Source: Sphaerisporangium sp039871875
GTDB lineage: Bacteria; Actinomycetota; Actinomycetes; Streptosporangiales; Streptosporangiaceae
Reading direction: 5' to 3'
DNA length: 64,000 nucleotides
NCBI RefSeq assembly: GCF_039871875.1
Contig: NZ_JBDPMD010000032.1
Span: 38,940-102,939, forward strand
Part shown: one piece after another, positions 34,352 through 42,386 of the stretch
Layout: every line of letters starts with the position of its first letter
Numbering within the stretch: the stretch's first letter is position 1
Program-made: the position numbers and the translations under genes
The notes under the pieces: generated by a model
What the model saw: the letters and a program-made list of their open reading frames with translations, nothing else
Databases searched by the model: none
What the model was told of the DNA's origin: nothing

Positions 34352-35521
34352 ATGATCACGTGCCCGTACTGCTTCGCGAAAGTGGAACGCAACCGCGTCG
34401 CGTTCCGTTGCCTCGGCAGGTCGGGGCTCGGCGCGGGGTGTGAACCCCAGTTGGACGAGACCCTGGCCGCCTACCTCGGCTCGCAGAGCGCCGCCTCGCT
34501 GCCGCCGGTGTTCTCGGTGCGGCGGCCGGGACGGCGCGCGGACTGCCCCGAGTGCGGCCGCTCCAGCGGGTGGCGGGTGTGCCCCGCGTGCCACAACCGG
34601 CTGCCCGCCGAGTACTGCGCCAACCCGGGGCGCATCGTCGCGCTGGTCGGCGCGAAGGGCTCCGGCAAGAGCACCTACATCGCCGTGCTGCTGCACGAGC
34701 TGACCAACCGGGTGGGCGCCGAGCTGGACGCCTCCCTGGTGGCGTGCGACGACCGCACCATCGCGCGGTACAAACGCGACTTCGCCCGCCCCCTGTACGG
34801 CGAGCGGCGCCTGCTCAGCACCACCCGCCCCGCCGCCACCGACCCGCGCGACCCGCTGGTCTACCTGCTCACCCGCACCGTGCCCGGCCGCCTGCGCGAC
34901 CGCACGATGTCCCTGACCCTGGTGTTCTTCGACACCGCCGGTGAGGACCTGCGCAGCCGCGAGTCCACCGAGACCCACCTGCGCTACCTGAACGCCGCCG
35001 ACGCCGTGATCTTCCTGCTGGACCCTCTGGAGCTGCCCGGCGCCAAGGCGTCCCTGAGCGGCCCCGCGCAGAGCCGCGGCGGTGTCAACGCCGGCGACCC
35101 CGACAGCGACCCCATCAACGTCATCAGCCGCGTCACCGAGCTCCTGCGCGACCGCTCCGGCTCCGGCCGCCTGACCGTGCCCGTGGCCGTGGCCCTCAGC
35201 AAGATCGACGCCCTGCGCGAGAGCATGGACGCGCAGTCCGCCCTGCACCGCGCCCGAGTCCCGAGCGGTACCCTCGACCTGGACGACCGCGAGGCCGTCC
35301 ACGAACAGGTCCGCGCGCTCCTGGACGACTGGCAGGCCGGCATGGTCGACCGGTACCTCCGCCAGCACTTCACCGACTTCGCCCTCTTCGGCCTCTCGGC
35401 CCTGGGCGCCGTCCCCGACTCCGGCACCGTCGGCCCCGGCGGCATCCGCCCCTACCGGGTGGAGGATCCCCTGCTGTGGCTCCTCCACCGCTTCGGCATG
35501 CTCAAAGGCACCCGGAGGTGA
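34352..35521 (+). CDS. Zinc-ribbon P-loop GTPase (double-GTPase-like), soluble
   Basis: The 389-residue protein opens with cysteine pairs (CPYC, CPEC, CPAC within residues 1-85) that look like zinc ribbons. The GTPase core follows: Walker A GAKGSGKST (near residue 99), Walker B/G3 FFDTAGED (near 191) and G4-like LSKID (near 282). No membrane helix is present. It resembles the 'double-GTPase' (TRAFAC-class) families that occur with GAP1 proteins, from memory. ATG 34352, behind GGGAGG, is preferred; a GTG at 34337 overlapping the previous stop is the alternative. Confidence 0.78.
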   Translation: MITCPYCFAKVERNRVAFRCLGRSGLGAGCEPQLDETLAAYLGSQSAASLPPVFSVRRPGRRADCPECGRSSGWRVCPACHNRLPAEYCANPGRIVALVGAKGSGKSTYIAVLLHELTNRVGAELDASLVACDDRTIARYKRDFARPLYGERRLLSTTRPAATDPRDPLVYLLTRTVPGRLRDRTMSLTLVFFDTAGEDLRSRESTETHLRYLNAADAVIFLLDPLELPGAKASLSGPAQSRGGVNAGDPDSDPINVISRVTELLRDRSGSGRLTVPVAVALSKIDALRESMDAQSALHRARVPSGTLDLDDREAVHEQVRALLDDWQAGMVDRYLRQHFTDFALFGLSALGAVPDSGTVGPGGIRPYRVEDPLLWLLHRFGMLKGTRR

Positions 35522-35525
35522 CGCG

Positions 35526-37835
35526 ATGGCCTGGCAGTTGCACTACACGTCGGCGGAGTCCGGGCCCTCCGGGCAGGCCGGGTTCCAGTTCGTCGCGGAG
35601 TCGGCGGGGGTGCCCGCGGGGGTGATGGGGGCGGTGGCGGGCCATCTCGCGTACCGGCCGCCGCCGGAGGCGCCGCTCGCGCCGGACGAGCGGGAGATCG
35701 CGGGGTTGCCGGTCGCGCTGGCGTACGGTTCCGCCGGGGGGATGCGGGTGCTCACCCGGTGCGTGTACCTCGGGCAGGACTACTCGGGGCGGTACGGCAA
35801 CTTCCTCGGGCACGCGCTGGTGGCGGCGGCGGATGAGCTGACGGGGCTGCGGCCGGTGGAGTTCTGGCAGGCGGCGCTGTGGGCCGACGTGCCCGCCCCG
35901 CCGGGGTCGGTGCTGCCCGAGCTCTGGGACCTGACGCCGGGGGACCGGCTGGACCCCGACTCGCTGGGTGAGTGGCTGGCGTCGGCCGGGGAGCACGGGT
36001 ACGCGCGGCTGGCGGTGCTGCTGCAGATCGTGGGAAGCGCGCTGAGCCGGGGGCACGGGCGGCTGGTGCTGGTGGCGGCGGACGCGGGGCGGGCCGAGGA
36101 GATCGTGCGGTGGATCGGGGTGATCTCCTACTCGCTGCCCTGGACGGTCGCGGCGCACCTCACGTTCCTCACCTACAGCGCCGATCCCGCCACCGCGCCG
36201 TACGTCATCGTGGGCACCACCCCGGACGTCTGGATCCCCTCCGACACCGACGCCACCGTCGTCCACCTCGCCTCGCCCCATCACCCCGCCGGCCCGGCCC
36301 CGGGGCGGTTCGCCCACACGGTGACCGACTGCTGGCGGCGCATGGACATGGCGGGCCTCGACGCCATCGGCGAGTTGACCACCCCGGCGGACGGGTTCAG
36401 CCCGGACACCGCCGCCGCGCTGCTCGCCTTCTGCCGGGGCGACGCCACGGTGACCGCCGCCGAGCAGGCCGACATCGCGCGCACCCTCCTCCACGGCCTG
36501 CCGGACTGGGCGTGGCGGGAACTGGCCGCCACCTGCGGCGGCATGGGGTACGAGCTGGCCCGCGCCGCCAGGACCACGGCCCCCGCCGACGTGGCTGAGG
36601 AGTTCGCGGCCCGCTGCGCCGTCCTGGCCCTGAACGACCCGGCGCTCCCCCTGCCCGACCCGCCGCACGCCGAGACCCGCCGCAGGCTGGCTCCCGAGGC
36701 CGCCCGCGCCCTGGCGTCCGCCGCCGACGTGCCGGCGCTGGCGGGCGTGCTCCGCGCCGTGGACGCCATCGGCGTGCCGGTGCCCCCCGGCGACGTGGAA
36801 CGCGCCGCCCAGCGGGCCGCGCACGCCGGCGGCGACCTCGCGGGGCTCCTGGACCGCACCCCGCCCGCACTGCGGGAAGCCGTCGTCGCCGGGCTGCTCA
36901 CCGGGCTGGAGGCCGTCTCGCCCCGGACGCGCCGCCGCCTGCTCACCGACCAGGTGTGCGACCACCTGGAGCACCGCGACCTGGCCGCCGCCCCCCGTAC
37001 CGGCGCGGCCGTGCTGCGCCGGCTCGCCCTGCGTGCCAGCGTCACCCGTGTCGACGCCACCACCCGCCTGCTGCGCCTCGCCACCGCCCCCGTGCACAGC
37101 GGGGACACGCTGAACGTCACCGGCGTCCCGGACGTACCAGAAGACGTCCGGGAGGTGGTGGAGAAGGTGCTGGAAGAGGTCTGGGAGGGCACACCGGAGC
37201 TCGCCGAGTGCGCGGCCCTGCTGCACCGCCTCGGCGCCGGGGTCAGCTCCTCCCCCTGCCTGTCCGACCTGCCCGCCCGCGCGTACCTCGCGCACGGCAT
37301 GGCCGACCCCGAGGTGGTGAGCCTCGCGCGTGCCGTCCGCGCCCACGTCCCCGGCTATCCGGCGGCCGACGCCGAGACGGTCCTGCTCGCCGGGGCCGTG
37401 CGGGACGCCGCCGACCCGCCCGCCGCCGCCGTCCTGCTCACCCGCCTGGACGGCCTCGGCGCCGAGGCCCACCAGGACCTGGTCCAGGAGGCCGTCGCCG
37501 TCGCCGCCCGCTCCCTGGCCGGTCGCAGCCCCCGTTTCCGCGCCGACGTCGTGATCGCCCTGCCCCCGGCGCTGCGCCCGCCGCTGGCCCGTGTCTGGCT
37601 CGACGGCAAGCTCCCCCGCGACGAGCAGGCGGACCTCGCCGAGACGGCCGTCCGCCTCCACCACGCCGGCGTGACCGTGCCGTCCCTGGACTCCTGGGCC
37701 CGTTCCCGCCTGACGAGCTGGTCCCTGGCGAACGCCGTGGAGTCGCGCCTGCGCCGCGAGGACGCCCTGGCCCCGTCCCTGCGGGAGATGTCCCGTGGCC
37801 GGCGCGGCCCACCCTGGAAACGAGACACCCCCTGA
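35526..37835 (+). CDS. GTPase-associated protein 1 (GAP1)-like protein
   Basis: The 769-residue protein starts with MAWQLHYTSAESGPSGQAGF and continues with FLGHALVA and a FWQAALW segment. This pattern I know from proteins named GTPase-associated protein 1 (N-terminal type 2 and middle domains, about residues 1-260). The rest (about 270-769) is Ala/Leu/Arg/Asp-rich helical repeat. Family members are found next to double-GTPases and are proposed to regulate or couple them. Here it lies between two such GTPases, 4 bp after the first. No enzymatic motif is apparent. Confidence 0.75.
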   Translation: MAWQLHYTSAESGPSGQAGFQFVAESAGVPAGVMGAVAGHLAYRPPPEAPLAPDEREIAGLPVALAYGSAGGMRVLTRCVYLGQDYSGRYGNFLGHALVAAADELTGLRPVEFWQAALWADVPAPPGSVLPELWDLTPGDRLDPDSLGEWLASAGEHGYARLAVLLQIVGSALSRGHGRLVLVAADAGRAEEIVRWIGVISYSLPWTVAAHLTFLTYSADPATAPYVIVGTTPDVWIPSDTDATVVHLASPHHPAGPAPGRFAHTVTDCWRRMDMAGLDAIGELTTPADGFSPDTAAALLAFCRGDATVTAAEQADIARTLLHGLPDWAWRELAATCGGMGYELARAARTTAPADVAEEFAARCAVLALNDPALPLPDPPHAETRRRLAPEAARALASAADVPALAGVLRAVDAIGVPVPPGDVERAAQRAAHAGGDLAGLLDRTPPALREAVVAGLLTGLEAVSPRTRRRLLTDQVCDHLEHRDLAAAPRTGAAVLRRLALRASVTRVDATTRLLRLATAPVHSGDTLNVTGVPDVPEDVREVVEKVLEEVWEGTPELAECAALLHRLGAGVSSSPCLSDLPARAYLAHGMADPEVVSLARAVRAHVPGYPAADAETVLLAGAVRDAADPPAAAVLLTRLDGLGAEAHQDLVQEAVAVAARSLAGRSPRFRADVVIALPPALRPPLARVWLDGKLPRDEQADLAETAVRLHHAGVTVPSLDSWARSRLTSWSLANAVESRLRREDALAPSLREMSRGRRGPPWKRDTP

Positions 37836-37921
37836 TGCCCCCGCCTCTCCCCTCCTGCCCTTCTCCGCGCCGCCCGCCGCCGTGCGCGCAGCCCGCCGTG
37901 CCCAGGACGGGGGCACGCTGA
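37835..37921 (+). CDS. Possible 28-codon coupling ORF between GAP1 and the second GTPase
   Basis: The ATG overlaps the GAP1 stop (TGATG) and its TGA directly abuts the ATG of the next gene. The product is Pro/Arg/Cys-rich and resembles nothing known. Its likely role, if translated, is to carry ribosomes across the 86-bp gap. No separate ribosome site is obvious for the downstream GTPase. Confidence 0.35.
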   Translation: MPPPLPSCPSPRRPPPCAQPAVPRTGAR

Positions 37922-39646
37922 ATGCCTCTCGTCGTCGTGGTCATGGCGGTCGTCTGGGCCGCCTGCATGTTCTTCGGGTTCCTGTTCGGCTTCCCCATCG
38001 TGGGGGTCGTCACGGTCGTGGTGACCACCCTGGCCGGGGTCGGCTACTACTTCGCGCGGGCGGGCCGCATGCTGGGACCCGGGCGGGACGCGGGCGAGTC
38101 GGAGGTGGCGCCCGCGCGTACCGGGGCGGGACGCGACCCGGTGTACCGGCACTACCTTTTCCTCCAGATGCCGCTGGACGCGTGGCGGGTGCCGAGGACC
38201 GTCGCCCCCGAGGCCGCGCACGCCGGGTGGCGGGCCATGGTGCGGGTGACGCGGTGGCTGGCGGGCGGCGTCCAGGGGTTCTTCCTGCTGCCGCTGTGGC
38301 TGGGGGTCGTCGCCGGGGTGGTGGTGGCCGCGGTGCCGCTGGCGGCGGCGGCCCTGGCGGTGGTCGCGGCGCACGTGCTCGTGTTCGCGGTGGGGGCGCT
38401 GCTGTGGCTCACCGGGGTGGCGCTGCTGCGGGGCGTGGAGTCGGTCGTCATGCTGGTGCGGCGGATCCTGCAGACCTGCCCGCACCCGCGGTGCTACGCC
38501 CGGATCGCGCTGCCCGAGTACGCCTGCCCCACCTGCGACGAACGGCACCGCACCCTGCGCCCCAACCTGGACGGCGCGCTGCGGCACGTCTGCCGGTGCG
38601 GCACCCGGCTGCCCACCGCCATCGTGCTCGGCCGGTTCCGGCTGCGCGCGTACTGCCCCCAGTGCCACCGGGCCCTGCCGCACCGCATCGGGCGCGCCCG
38701 CGTCGAGCCGGTGCCGTTCATCGGCGGGCCCGACGCCGGCAAGACCACCTTCATGGTCCTCGCCATCAACGCCCTGCACGCCGCGGTGAAGGCCGCGGGC
38801 GGGCGGGCCGGTTTCGTGGTGGAGGGCGACCAGCAGGAGTTCGCCCGGCTCGGCGAGGAACTGCGCCACGGCCGGGTGTCCAAGACCACCACCGCCGCCC
38901 CGTCCGCCACCATGGTCGACATCTCCCTCCCCCGCGCCGCCGACCGCATCCTCTACCTGTTCGACCCCTCAGGAGAGGGCTTCACCGGCGCCACCAAGGT
39001 CGAGGCGATGAGCTACCTCGCGCACGGCGAGGCGATGCTCATCGTGGTGGACCCCTTCGCGCTGCCCCTCGTCCAGCACGGACTGACCGACGACGAACGC
39101 CGCACCCTGGAGAAGGCCGGCGTCGTGCTGTCCCCCGAGGACCCCTTCGACACCTTCCAGCGAGTCCGCAACGAACTGGCGGCCCGCACCGACGGCGGCC
39201 GCCAGAAACGCGTCGCCGTGGTGGTGAGCAAAGCCGACCTCCTCCGCAAGACCGCGATAGGCCAGGACGCCGACAACCTCCCCGCCTGGTTCGACGGCGT
39301 CGGCCTCGGCACCATGGTCCGCGACCTGGCCCGCACCACCGCCGAGGTCCGCTACCTGTCCTCCGGCTTCCCCCCCGACTTCCCCGCCGTGGCCTCCACC
39401 CTCGCCTGGCTCACCGGCCTCCCCCTGAACTCGACCCCCCTCACCACCGTGGGCACCGAAGAGCTCACCCTCACCGACCTACGTCCCCCCTGGACCCCCG
39501 CCACCCGCCCCACCACCCTCGTCCCGTTGGGCCACCTGATCTTCCGCTGGTCCCTCCTCACCACCTCAGCCGCCCTCACCGCCGCCTCCCTGACCCTCGT
39601 CACCTCCTGGTCCCTCGCCCTGATCCGCCCCTGGCTCCCGATCTGA
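37922..39646 (+). CDS. Membrane-anchored zinc-ribbon P-loop GTPase (double-GTPase-like)
   Basis: This 574-residue protein has transmembrane helices at the N-terminus (about 3-45), in the middle (about 115-180) and near the C-terminus (about 540-565). Between them lie cysteine clusters typical of zinc ribbons (CPHPRC, CPTC, CRCG, CPQC) and a GTPase domain: Walker A GGPDAGKTT (near residue 267), Walker B/G3 LFDPSGEGF (near 348) and G4-like VSKAD (near 435). It pairs with the soluble GTPase upstream; membrane anchoring suggests signalling or action at the membrane. It is the last gene of the operon. Confidence 0.78.
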   Translation: MPLVVVVMAVVWAACMFFGFLFGFPIVGVVTVVVTTLAGVGYYFARAGRMLGPGRDAGESEVAPARTGAGRDPVYRHYLFLQMPLDAWRVPRTVAPEAAHAGWRAMVRVTRWLAGGVQGFFLLPLWLGVVAGVVVAAVPLAAAALAVVAAHVLVFAVGALLWLTGVALLRGVESVVMLVRRILQTCPHPRCYARIALPEYACPTCDERHRTLRPNLDGALRHVCRCGTRLPTAIVLGRFRLRAYCPQCHRALPHRIGRARVEPVPFIGGPDAGKTTFMVLAINALHAAVKAAGGRAGFVVEGDQQEFARLGEELRHGRVSKTTTAAPSATMVDISLPRAADRILYLFDPSGEGFTGATKVEAMSYLAHGEAMLIVVDPFALPLVQHGLTDDERRTLEKAGVVLSPEDPFDTFQRVRNELAARTDGGRQKRVAVVVSKADLLRKTAIGQDADNLPAWFDGVGLGTMVRDLARTTAEVRYLSSGFPPDFPAVASTLAWLTGLPLNSTPLTTVGTEELTLTDLRPPWTPATRPTTLVPLGHLIFRWSLLTTSAALTAASLTLVTSWSLALIRPWLPI

Positions 39647-39684
39647 TCCCGCACCGGGGCGGCCCGCGAGGTGGAGAGACCAGG

Positions 39685-40398
39685 TCAGCGCGGCAGGATC
39701 CAGGTGGCCTTGGCCACCGCGACCAGCGTGCCGTCCATCTCGTAGACGGCACTGGCCCCGAAACGCTTGCGCCCGTCCCGCCCGGCGGGCCGCCCCACCA
39801 CCGAGTACGTCCCGTTGGGATACACCTGCCGGTACACGCGCGCCGTCATGCGGCCGAGCAACCCGGGCCCCTCGGGCCCGGTGTGCGCCCACCCGCTGGG
39901 GCAGTCCAACGCCGCCCACACCAGCGCCTCAGGCACCGCCCCGTCGTCAGCAGTGATCACGGGGACCCGCCACCCCGCGGCGACCAGATCCGTCCCCTCG
40001 ACCGGCCCGGGAAAGATCCGCAACCCGTCCCCGGGGGCCCGCAGCCCGCAGACGAAGCACCCCGGCACCGGATGCTCCCCCCGCAACCCCACGAACCCTT
40101 CCTCGGCCCGCGCCGCCTCGTTGAACGGCACGAACGGCGGCGGCGTCAGCTCCTCCACCACCGGAATGGCCTCCGCCAGCAACACCCCGTCATGCGTCAG
40201 CGAGATCGAGTTGGCCACATGCCCCACCGTCAGCTCGGTGTCCAGCGGCACCGGCCGCCGCAACGTCACCTCCAGCGCGTCCCCGCAGTCCACCCCACCG
40301 GCCAGCTCCCCGGCGATCCACCCACCGTTCGCCATCCCCTCCGGCCCCCGGAACCGCCCAGGCACGCTCAACACACTCCGCACCCCAGCAGACGTCAT
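39685..40398 (-). CDS. Hotdog-fold-like protein (possible acyl-CoA thioesterase relative)
   Basis: The 237-residue protein contains FRGPEGMANGGWIAGELAG near the N-terminus, then a GCFVCGLRAPGDGLRIFPGP motif and a C-terminal GTLVAVAKATWILPR. The GGW/G-A-G-type helix and final strand fit a double hotdog as in acyl-CoA thioesterases, but catalytic residues are not identifiable. ATG 40398 is chosen because upstream codons look non-coding; no clear ribosome site is seen. It converges on the GTPase operon and is probably independent of it. Confidence 0.6.
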   Translation of the reverse strand: MTSAGVRSVLSVPGRFRGPEGMANGGWIAGELAGGVDCGDALEVTLRRPVPLDTELTVGHVANSISLTHDGVLLAEAIPVVEELTPPPFVPFNEAARAEEGFVGLRGEHPVPGCFVCGLRAPGDGLRIFPGPVEGTDLVAAGWRVPVITADDGAVPEALVWAALDCPSGWAHTGPEGPGLLGRMTARVYRQVYPNGTYSVVGRPAGRDGRKRFGASAVYEMDGTLVAVAKATWILPR

Positions 40399-40675
40399 CA
40401 CCGTCGAAGCACCCCCATCGCTGCTCCAAAGCCAGACATTGCACCCAAAGCCTGAGACGGCGTCAGATATTAGCCCGCCATCGCCGTCCCCAGGAAACCA
40501 GCCCGCCATGACCGCCCCATCACCCCGGCGTAACATCGGAGTGACACCCCGGAGCCACCCTGGTGACCGTCACACGCGGTCTACGCCGGGAACCCGCTCC
40601 GCGGCATGAAGGCCGGCAAGAGCACCCGCACCGGTACAAGCCCACGACGGCGCCGGGCACCGTCCCTGCGACGCA
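40399..40675. other. Intergenic stretch between the hotdog gene and glnA2
   Basis: No gene is supported here. It should contain the minus-strand promoter of the hotdog gene, but no hexamer pair is convincing. The glnA2 terminator borders it on the right. Confidence 0.45.
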
Positions 40676-40709
40676 GGAGGAGGACGGCCCGCACAGGCCG
40701 TCCTCCTCC
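40676..40709 (-). terminator. Terminator after glnA2
   Basis: A perfect 14-bp stem with a 6-nt loop starts 12 nt past the glnA2 stop codon. Confidence 0.8.
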
Positions 40710-40721
40710 CGTGTCAACCCG

Positions 40722-42083
40722 TCACAGCACCGGCAGGTACCGGGCCAGCTCGAACTCGGTGACCTGGCGGCGGTACTCGTGCCACTCGTGGCGCTTGTTC
40801 CTGAGGAAGTAGTCGAAGACGTGCTCGCCCAGGGTCTCGGCGACCAGCTCGCTGCGTTCCATGGTGGTGATGGCCTCGTCGAGGCTCTGGGGCAGCGGCT
40901 CGATGCCGAGGGCGCGGCGTTCTGCGCTGGTGAGGGCCCAGACGTCGTCCTCGGCGCCGGGGGGCATCTCGTAGCCCTCCTCGATGCCCTTCAGGCCGGC
41001 GGCGAGGATCACCGCGTAGGCGAGGTAGGGGTTGCAGGCGGAGTCCAGGGAGCGGAACTCCACCCGGGTCGAGTTGCCCTTGTGGGGCTTGTACATGGGG
41101 ACGCGGACCAGCGCGGACCGGTTGTTGTGGCCCCAGCTGATGTACGCGGGGGCCTCGCCGCCCTGGCCCGCGGTGGCCTCGGCGCCGGCCCACAGGCGCT
41201 TGTAGGAGTTGACCCACTGGTTGCAGACGGCGGTGATCTCGGCGGCGTGCTTGAGCAGGCCCCCGATGAACGACCGGCCAATCTTGGAGAGCTGGTAGTC
41301 GGCGCCGGGCTCGTAGAAGGCGTTGCGGTCACCCTCGAACAGCGACATGTGGGTGTGCATGCCCGAGCCGGGGTGCTCAGCGAACGGCTTCGGCATGAAG
41401 GACGCCCAGATGCCGTGCTCCAGCGCGACCTCCTTCATGACCAGCCGGAACGTCATGATGTTGTCCGCGGTGGTGAGCGCGTCGGCGTACCGCAGGTCGA
41501 TCTCCTGCTGGCCGGGGGCGCCCTCGTGGTGGCTGAACTCCACCGAGATGCCCATCGACTCCAGCATCATGATCGCGTTGCGCCGGAAGTCGTGCCCGGA
41601 GCTGTGCGGGGTGTGGTCGAAGTAGCCGCCGGAGTCGTTCGGCACCGGCCTGGCGCCCGCCTCGGGCCGCTCCTTGAGCAGGAAGAACTCCACCTCGGGG
41701 TGGGTGTAGAAGGTGAAGCCCATGTCGGCGCACTTGGCGAGCGTACGCTTCAGCACCCACCGCGGATCCGCGTGCGACGGCGACCCGTCCGGCATGAGGA
41801 TGTCGCAGAACATGCGCGCCGCACCGGGCGTCTCGCTGCGCCACGGGAGGATCTGGAACGTCGACGGATCGGGCTTGGCGAGCATGTCGGACTCGTGTAC
41901 CCGGGCGAAGCCCTCGATGGCCGACCCGTCGAAGCCGATGCCCTCCGCGAAGGCCCCCTCCAGCTCCGCCGGGGCGATCGCCACTGACTTCAGGAAACCG
42001 AGCACGTCGGTGAACCACAGCCGGATGAACCGGATGTCCCTCTCTTCGAGCGTGCGGAGCACGAACTCCTGCTGGCGGTCCAA
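40722..42083 (-). CDS. glnA2: Glutamine synthetase-family protein (GlnA2 type)
   Basis: This 453-residue protein has the glutamine synthetase core: GIGFDGSAIEGF, FFLLKERPEAG, FMPKPFAEHPGSGMHTHMSL and NNRSALVRVP. It is shorter than GlnA, and the region matching the adenylylation loop (EDDVWALTSAERRALG) has no tyrosine, so GlnE should not modify it. Actinobacterial GlnA2 proteins include gamma-glutamylpolyamine synthetases, so polyamine or ammonia use is open. It starts at TTG 42083 behind AAGGGG. A GlnR-type site lies upstream. Confidence 0.9.
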   Translation of the reverse strand: MDRQQEFVLRTLEERDIRFIRLWFTDVLGFLKSVAIAPAELEGAFAEGIGFDGSAIEGFARVHESDMLAKPDPSTFQILPWRSETPGAARMFCDILMPDGSPSHADPRWVLKRTLAKCADMGFTFYTHPEVEFFLLKERPEAGARPVPNDSGGYFDHTPHSSGHDFRRNAIMMLESMGISVEFSHHEGAPGQQEIDLRYADALTTADNIMTFRLVMKEVALEHGIWASFMPKPFAEHPGSGMHTHMSLFEGDRNAFYEPGADYQLSKIGRSFIGGLLKHAAEITAVCNQWVNSYKRLWAGAEATAGQGGEAPAYISWGHNNRSALVRVPMYKPHKGNSTRVEFRSLDSACNPYLAYAVILAAGLKGIEEGYEMPPGAEDDVWALTSAERRALGIEPLPQSLDEAITTMERSELVAETLGEHVFDYFLRNKRHEWHEYRRQVTEFELARYLPVL

Positions 42084-42190
42084 GGCATCCCCTTCTGCCT
42101 CATGTGTTCGGACACCATCGTCGCCGCGCGCAGCCTGGTCCTGAGTCGGCGCTAGACATGTCTGGTCATCACCCAGTCTGCCCGCTTGGT

Positions 42191-42206
42191 GTTTCGCACA
42201 CGTTAC
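42191..42206 (-). promoter_or_regulatory. GlnR-type site upstream of glnA2
   Basis: On the minus strand it reads GTAAC-gtgtgc-GAAAC, an exact fit to one gTnAc-n6-GaAAc pair. Even the spacer is the same as in the glnA operator. It is 108 bp upstream of the glnA2 start. The flanking second pair is weak. Confidence 0.7.
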
Positions 42207-42322
42207 GCGGGTTCGCTGTTAGAGGCATCCGGGCGGCACCGAACCCGACCGAATTTCGGATATGGGGCCTCGTGACCGGCCGTAAGGCGAACCTCGCCAG
42301 ATGGATTACGGACACCACCCCC

Positions 42323-42339
42323 TGTCACGTAATGTGACA
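42323..42339. promoter_or_regulatory. Perfect 17-bp palindrome upstream of the expansin-like gene
   Basis: TGTCAC-gtaat-GTGACA lies 48 bp before the expansin-like start. Its symmetry suggests a dimeric repressor or Crp/Fnr-like activator site. The regulator is unknown. Confidence 0.5.
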
Positions 42340-42386
42340 CCATCATCTCGTTGTGTGTTCGTCAATGCCCTGGGGGCGGGGAGCAT

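Larger units (their letters stand above)
42084..42386. other. Divergent regulatory region between glnA2 and the expansin-like gene
   Basis: These 303 bp hold no supported gene. They contain a GlnR-type site facing glnA2 (42191-42206) and a 17-bp palindrome closer to the expansin-like gene (42323-42339). The A/T content rises toward the right end. Confidence 0.6.

Noticed and set aside
28100..40400. Mobile element around the Hsp70-GTPase operon
   Set aside because: No integrase, transposase, tRNA-flanked direct repeat or terminal inverted repeat was seen. Base composition is like that of the flanks apart from a small A/T-rich patch near 29.2 kb.
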